Below the pieces are notes generated by a model, which had not been told where the DNA came from, made no database searches, and saw nothing but the letters and a program-made list of their open reading frames with translations. Both the position numbers and the translations under genes were made by a program. Positions 61,216 through 64,000 of a DNA stretch of 64,000 nt are shown piece after piece. Positions within the stretch are counted from its first letter, which is position 1; every line of letters starts with the position of its first letter. Origin of the DNA: Mycobacterium sp. URHB0044 (GTDB lineage: Bacteria; Actinomycetota; Actinomycetes; Mycobacteriales; Mycobacteriaceae); contig NZ_JIAW01000008.1 in NCBI RefSeq assembly GCF_000620625.1, positions 1 to 64,000 of the forward strand, read 5' to 3'.

Positions 61216-62150
61216 GCCTCGATCCCCAGATCGCCGACCTGATCGACGCGCTGGACGCGGGGTTTCCACGCGTGCACACCATGTCAGGTGCTCTAGCCAG
61301 AGCGACGATCCGGTCTCGGTACGTCTCCCCCGCTCAACCCGAGGTGGTCGATGAAGTCCGTGACATCGCCATCCCCGGCGTCGGCGGCGACCTCAACGTC
61401 CGGATCTACCGCCCGGCGGGCTCGTCCGGCGGCGCGTTGCCGATTCTGGTCTACGCCCACGGCGGCGGATTCGTCTTCTGCGATCTCGACAGCCATGACG
61501 GGCTATGCCGCAACCTCGCGAATCGCCTTGGGGCCGTGGTCCTCTCGGTGGCTTACCGGCTGGCGCCGGAAAGCACCTGGCCGGCGGCGGCGAACGACCT
61601 CTATGCCGCCGTGCAGTGGGCCGCGGCGAATGCCGACGCCCTCGGTGGCGATCCGACGCGGATCGCGGCCGGCGGGGACAGTGCCGGAGGAAACCTGGCC
61701 GCAGTGACCTCGCTCATGGCCCGCGATCGCAACGGCCCGTCGATCGCAGCGCAGCTCTTGCTCTACCCGGTAATCTCCGCCGACTTCACTACCGACTCCT
61801 ACCGACTATTCGGCAAGGGGTTCTACAACCCGATCGAAGCGATGCGGTGGTACTGGGATCAGTACGTGCCGACGGTCGCCGATCGGGATCACCCGTACGC
61901 GAACCCGTTGAACGCGACGCTAGACGGTCTTCCGCCGGCCGTGATCGTGATCGCAGGGCATGACCCGCTACGCGACGACGGCAGCCTCTACGCCGACGCG
62001 CTGGAATCGGCGGGGGTGCCAGTGACGCGTTGCCACTACGAGGGCGGCATCCATGGCTTCATGACGATGCCGATGTTCGACATCGCTCACCGCGCCCGCG
62101 CCGAGGCGTGCGGCGCGTTGGCGCGCATGCTGGGTCGGACACTGCGCTGA
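61212..62150 (+). CDS. HSL-family alpha/beta hydrolase (esterase)
   Basis: A 312-residue esterase starting at GTG 61212. Oxyanion motif YAHGGGFVFCD, nucleophile GGDSAGGNLAAV, acid in VIAGHDPLRDDGSL, and His in GGIHGFMTMPMF match hormone-sensitive-lipase-type enzymes. It may hydrolyse esters or lactones produced by the Baeyer-Villiger enzyme. It is coupled to iclR by a 4-bp overlap. Confidence 0.87.
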   Translation: MSLDPQIADLIDALDAGFPRVHTMSGALARATIRSRYVSPAQPEVVDEVRDIAIPGVGGDLNVRIYRPAGSSGGALPILVYAHGGGFVFCDLDSHDGLCRNLANRLGAVVLSVAYRLAPESTWPAAANDLYAAVQWAAANADALGGDPTRIAAGGDSAGGNLAAVTSLMARDRNGPSIAAQLLLYPVISADFTTDSYRLFGKGFYNPIEAMRWYWDQYVPTVADRDHPYANPLNATLDGLPPAVIVIAGHDPLRDDGSLYADALESAGVPVTRCHYEGGIHGFMTMPMFDIAHRARAEACGALARMLGRTLR

Positions 62151-62224
62151 TCGGAAGCACCGAAGGTGCTGTGCCGTAGCGGTGTTCGGGGTCCGGCACA
62201 CAGCGCGTTCGCCTCGCCAGATTA

Positions 62225-62338
62225 GAGACACCCAAATACGTGTTCTTGGTCGACGCGCTCCCCAAGAATCCCAGCGGCAAGCTACCTAAGCGAGACCTGC
62301 GCACCCGACTCGCCAAGCCGCAGACTGTATCCCGCTGA
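62225..62338 (+). pseudogene. Acyl-CoA synthetase C-terminal remnant
   Basis: The frame reads YVFLVDALPKNPSGKLPKRD followed by LRTRLAKPQTVSR and a stop. This is the C-terminal lid of AMP-forming acyl-CoA synthetases, with the catalytic-lysine region NPSGK. The rest of the gene is absent; the preceding 75 bp are not coding. Confidence 0.75.
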
Positions 62339-62387
62339 CCGGGCCCGCGTGTGCCGCAAACCGCAACACCATTGTTGACTCGACGTC

Positions 62388-62483
62388 ATGAGTACCGAGA
62401 CCAGCCTGTCCGAGGTTCAGGAGGATGCCGACGCCTCGGTTCTCTTTGCGCAGTACAGCACGGCGGCGGCATCGAGCACGTAA
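62388..62483 (+). CDS. Possible 31-residue small ORF coupled to the SDR gene
   Basis: MSTETSLSEVQEDADASVLF followed by AQYSTAAASST and a TAA that overlaps the next ATG (TAATG). The acidic peptide may be a leader enabling coupled translation, or the start of a deleted gene. No ribosome site is clear. Support rests on the overlap only. Confidence 0.3.
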   Translation: MSTETSLSEVQEDADASVLFAQYSTAAASST

Positions 62484-63355
62484 TGAGCGACTCACGCGAC
62501 ACGTTCGGCGGCGGGGTCGCCGTCATCACCGGCGCCGGCGCCGGAATCGGTGCCGGACTGGCCCGTCATGCCAGTCGGCTCGGCATGACGGTGGTCCTGG
62601 CCGATGTCGACGCGTCCGCGATCGCCGTACTGCGCGACGAACTGCTGGCCGGTGGTAGCCGAGCCATCGCCGTGGTGTGCGACGTCCGCGATCCCGACGC
62701 CGTCCAGGAACTGGCCGACCGCACCTATCGCGACGTCGGTCCCGTGCGGCTCCTGGTGAACAACGCCGGTGTCGAACAGTTCGGCTATCTGTGGGACACG
62801 CCTGTCGCCAACTGGAACCGCGTGATGGACGTCAACGTCAGCGGTGTCTTCCACGGCGTTCGGGCGTTTTTGCCGAAGATGATCGCCGCGGCCGAACCGG
62901 CGTGGGTGTGGAACCTGTCGTCGATCGGCGGCGTCGCCACCGTCCCCCTGCAGGCGCCCTACATCGTCAGCAAGCACGCGGTACTCGCGCTCACCGAATG
63001 CCTGCGCGTGGAGGTCGAACTCGCCGGCCACGACGATCACGTCCACGTTCAGGCGGTGCTGCCAGGCCCTGTCGTATCCAACATCTTCGAGACTGCAGGT
63101 GGCGTCGACGACACCGCCAGTGATGCGAAGGCCGCCGAGGCACAGCGCGAGGCCATGGTCGACATCAAGGCCGCCGCCATGGATCCCCTCGCCGCGGCCG
63201 AGGTGATCTTCCAAGAGTCGGCAGATGGCAGGTTCTATCTGCTGACCCAACCCGAGTACGTCGGTTCGGCGATGTCGGAGCGCGCCGCGGTTCTGACCTC
63301 ACAGCAGCCACCTCAGCTGCGCACCAAACCACGATTTGACGCGGCACGGCACTAG
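62483..63355 (+). CDS. Short-chain dehydrogenase/reductase
   Basis: A 290-residue SDR: VAVITGAGAGIGAGLARHAS, LLVNNAGVEQFGYL, NLSSIGGVATVPLQAPYIVS with Tyr and the following Lys. A C-terminal extension after the usual 250 residues resembles SDRs from steroid and terpenoid loci. ATG 62483 overlaps the stop of the small upstream ORF. It converges with the genes at the right edge; the 113 bp between show no clear terminator. Confidence 0.82.
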   Translation: MSDSRDTFGGGVAVITGAGAGIGAGLARHASRLGMTVVLADVDASAIAVLRDELLAGGSRAIAVVCDVRDPDAVQELADRTYRDVGPVRLLVNNAGVEQFGYLWDTPVANWNRVMDVNVSGVFHGVRAFLPKMIAAAEPAWVWNLSSIGGVATVPLQAPYIVSKHAVLALTECLRVEVELAGHDDHVHVQAVLPGPVVSNIFETAGGVDDTASDAKAAEAQREAMVDIKAAAMDPLAAAEVIFQESADGRFYLLTQPEYVGSAMSERAAVLTSQQPPQLRTKPRFDAARH

Positions 63356-63468
63356 TTTCGGGGCATCCGTACACCCTCCAACGTCCATGGCGGCAGCAGA
63401 CATTGGCGATTGGGCCAGCGCAGCCACGGTTAATGCGACGCTCGCGAGCGCCGCCTTCAATGTGCCTC

Positions 63469-63759
63469 TCATATCCGGGCGCTGGTGGTGTCGTCGACCA
63501 CGACCAGCTCGCCCCGCCGGACCGCGTCGGCGATGGAATCCCCCAGCGCCGAACAGGCCAGAAACAGGTTGCGTTCACCGTGGCCCGCCAGCTTCAGCGC
63601 GTCGCGCCGTTCCTCGCACCGCCCCGACGCCGCCGCATTCCATTGCACGCTGGTCTGGTCCCAGCTGCTCTTGCGGGCAAGAACCCCTGCCCCGCACCGC
63701 CGGCACGCAACCGGCACCATCGGCCCGTCGTCGAGACGGTTGTCGGGGCGCACGGTCAT
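63469..63759 (-). CDS. Small conserved protein downstream of kshA (Rv3527-like)
   Basis: A 96-residue protein starting at ATG 63759 (MTVRPDNRLDDGPMVPVACR). The CRRCGAGVLARKSSWDQTSV stretch suggests a metal-binding knuckle with a later Cys. Its start overlaps the kshA stop by 4 bp (ATGA). In M. tuberculosis a small hypothetical gene, Rv3527, neighbours kshA (Rv3526); equivalence is likely but not proved. Function unknown. Confidence 0.68.
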   Translation of the reverse strand: MTVRPDNRLDDGPMVPVACRRCGAGVLARKSSWDQTSVQWNAAASGRCEERRDALKLAGHGERNLFLACSALGDSIADAVRRGELVVVDDTTSARI

Positions 63760-64000
63760 TCCAGGGGTCCGGACGCGCGCGCCGCGAGGTTCGCGTTCAC
63801 TTCGCCCATCCACTGCTCGCGAGGTCGGGTGGTGTCGATCTCGAACTCGAAGCGGTCCACCATGTCGGGCGCCACGTCTTCGACGTCGACGTAGAACTGC
63901 TCATACCAGCGGCGCAGCTGATAGACGGGGCCGTCCTCCTCGACGAGCAGCGGATTGTCGATGCGCGCCTTGTTCTTCCAGATGACCACGTCCTGCTCGA
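63756..64000 (-). CDS. kshA: 3-ketosteroid 9-alpha-hydroxylase oxygenase KshA, C-terminal part
   Basis: About 81 residues to the stop codon; the gene continues beyond the right edge. IWKNKARIDNPLLVEEDGPV and YQLRRWYEQFYVDVEDVAPD match the highly conserved end of KshA Rieske oxygenases, which with KshB hydroxylate C9 of ring B and cause ring opening together with KstD. The Rieske and iron sites are outside the window. Confidence 0.85.
   Translation of the reverse strand, partial: EQDVVIWKNKARIDNPLLVEEDGPVYQLRRWYEQFYVDVEDVAPDMVDRFEFEIDTTRPREQWMGEVNANLAARASGPLE

Overview
High-GC actinobacterial chromosome, almost certainly a rapid-growing Mycobacterium/Mycolicibacterium. The left 26 kb keeps the conserved mycobacterial order known from M. 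tuberculosis Rv2880c-Rv2898c: rlmN, cdsA, frr, pyrH, an Rv2887-like MarR regulator, amiC, tsf, rpsB, an M23 peptidase, an LLM oxidoreductase, xerC, viuB, dprA, comM and yraN. The right half carries a complete yrbE/mce operon and steroid-ring catabolic genes, also typical of the genus. No tRNA, rRNA or CRISPR array was seen.

Layout. 1-26.3 kb: housekeeping core with species-specific insertions. These include a LysR/EamA pair, a TetR/methyltransferase pair, a MarR/SAM-methyltransferase pair with two tandem palindromic operators, an operon of ABC exporter, amino-acid/amine permease and copper amine oxidase, and a lactate monooxygenase-like gene. An IS30-type transposase tail enters the window at its left edge.

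26.4-39.4 kb: accessory, mosaic and partly decayed. It holds a toxin-antitoxin-like pair whose second gene is frameshifted, an aldo/keto reductase cut at an IS-like end, and a TetR regulator divergent from a membrane-anchored linalool dehydratase/isomerase-like protein. Next come broken HEPN-like and TniQ genes, repeated IS21-like ends including two abutted ends 4 bp apart, small secreted proteins, two Mce-associated membrane proteins, a crotonase, and an N-terminally truncated acyclic-terpene-utilisation gene (atuA-like).

39.7-52 kb: a chimeric gene (acyl-CoA synthetase N-terminus joined in frame to an SDR C-terminus), a CocE/NonD acyl esterase, a secreted protein, and a full eight-gene yrbEAB-mceABCDEF importer operon on the minus strand with overlapping stop/start codons.

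52-64 kb: a steroid catabolism cluster. HsaD-, HsaA- and HsaC-like enzymes, a KstD-superfamily flavoprotein, a KshB-like reductase and the KshA C-terminus are accompanied by a Baeyer-Villiger monooxygenase, two SDRs (one of the mycofactocin-coupled type), an esterase and an IclR regulator with a 21-bp palindrome upstream. Together with the adjacent Mce importer this looks like a self-contained uptake and ring-degradation module for a steroid-like substrate; HsaB is not seen.
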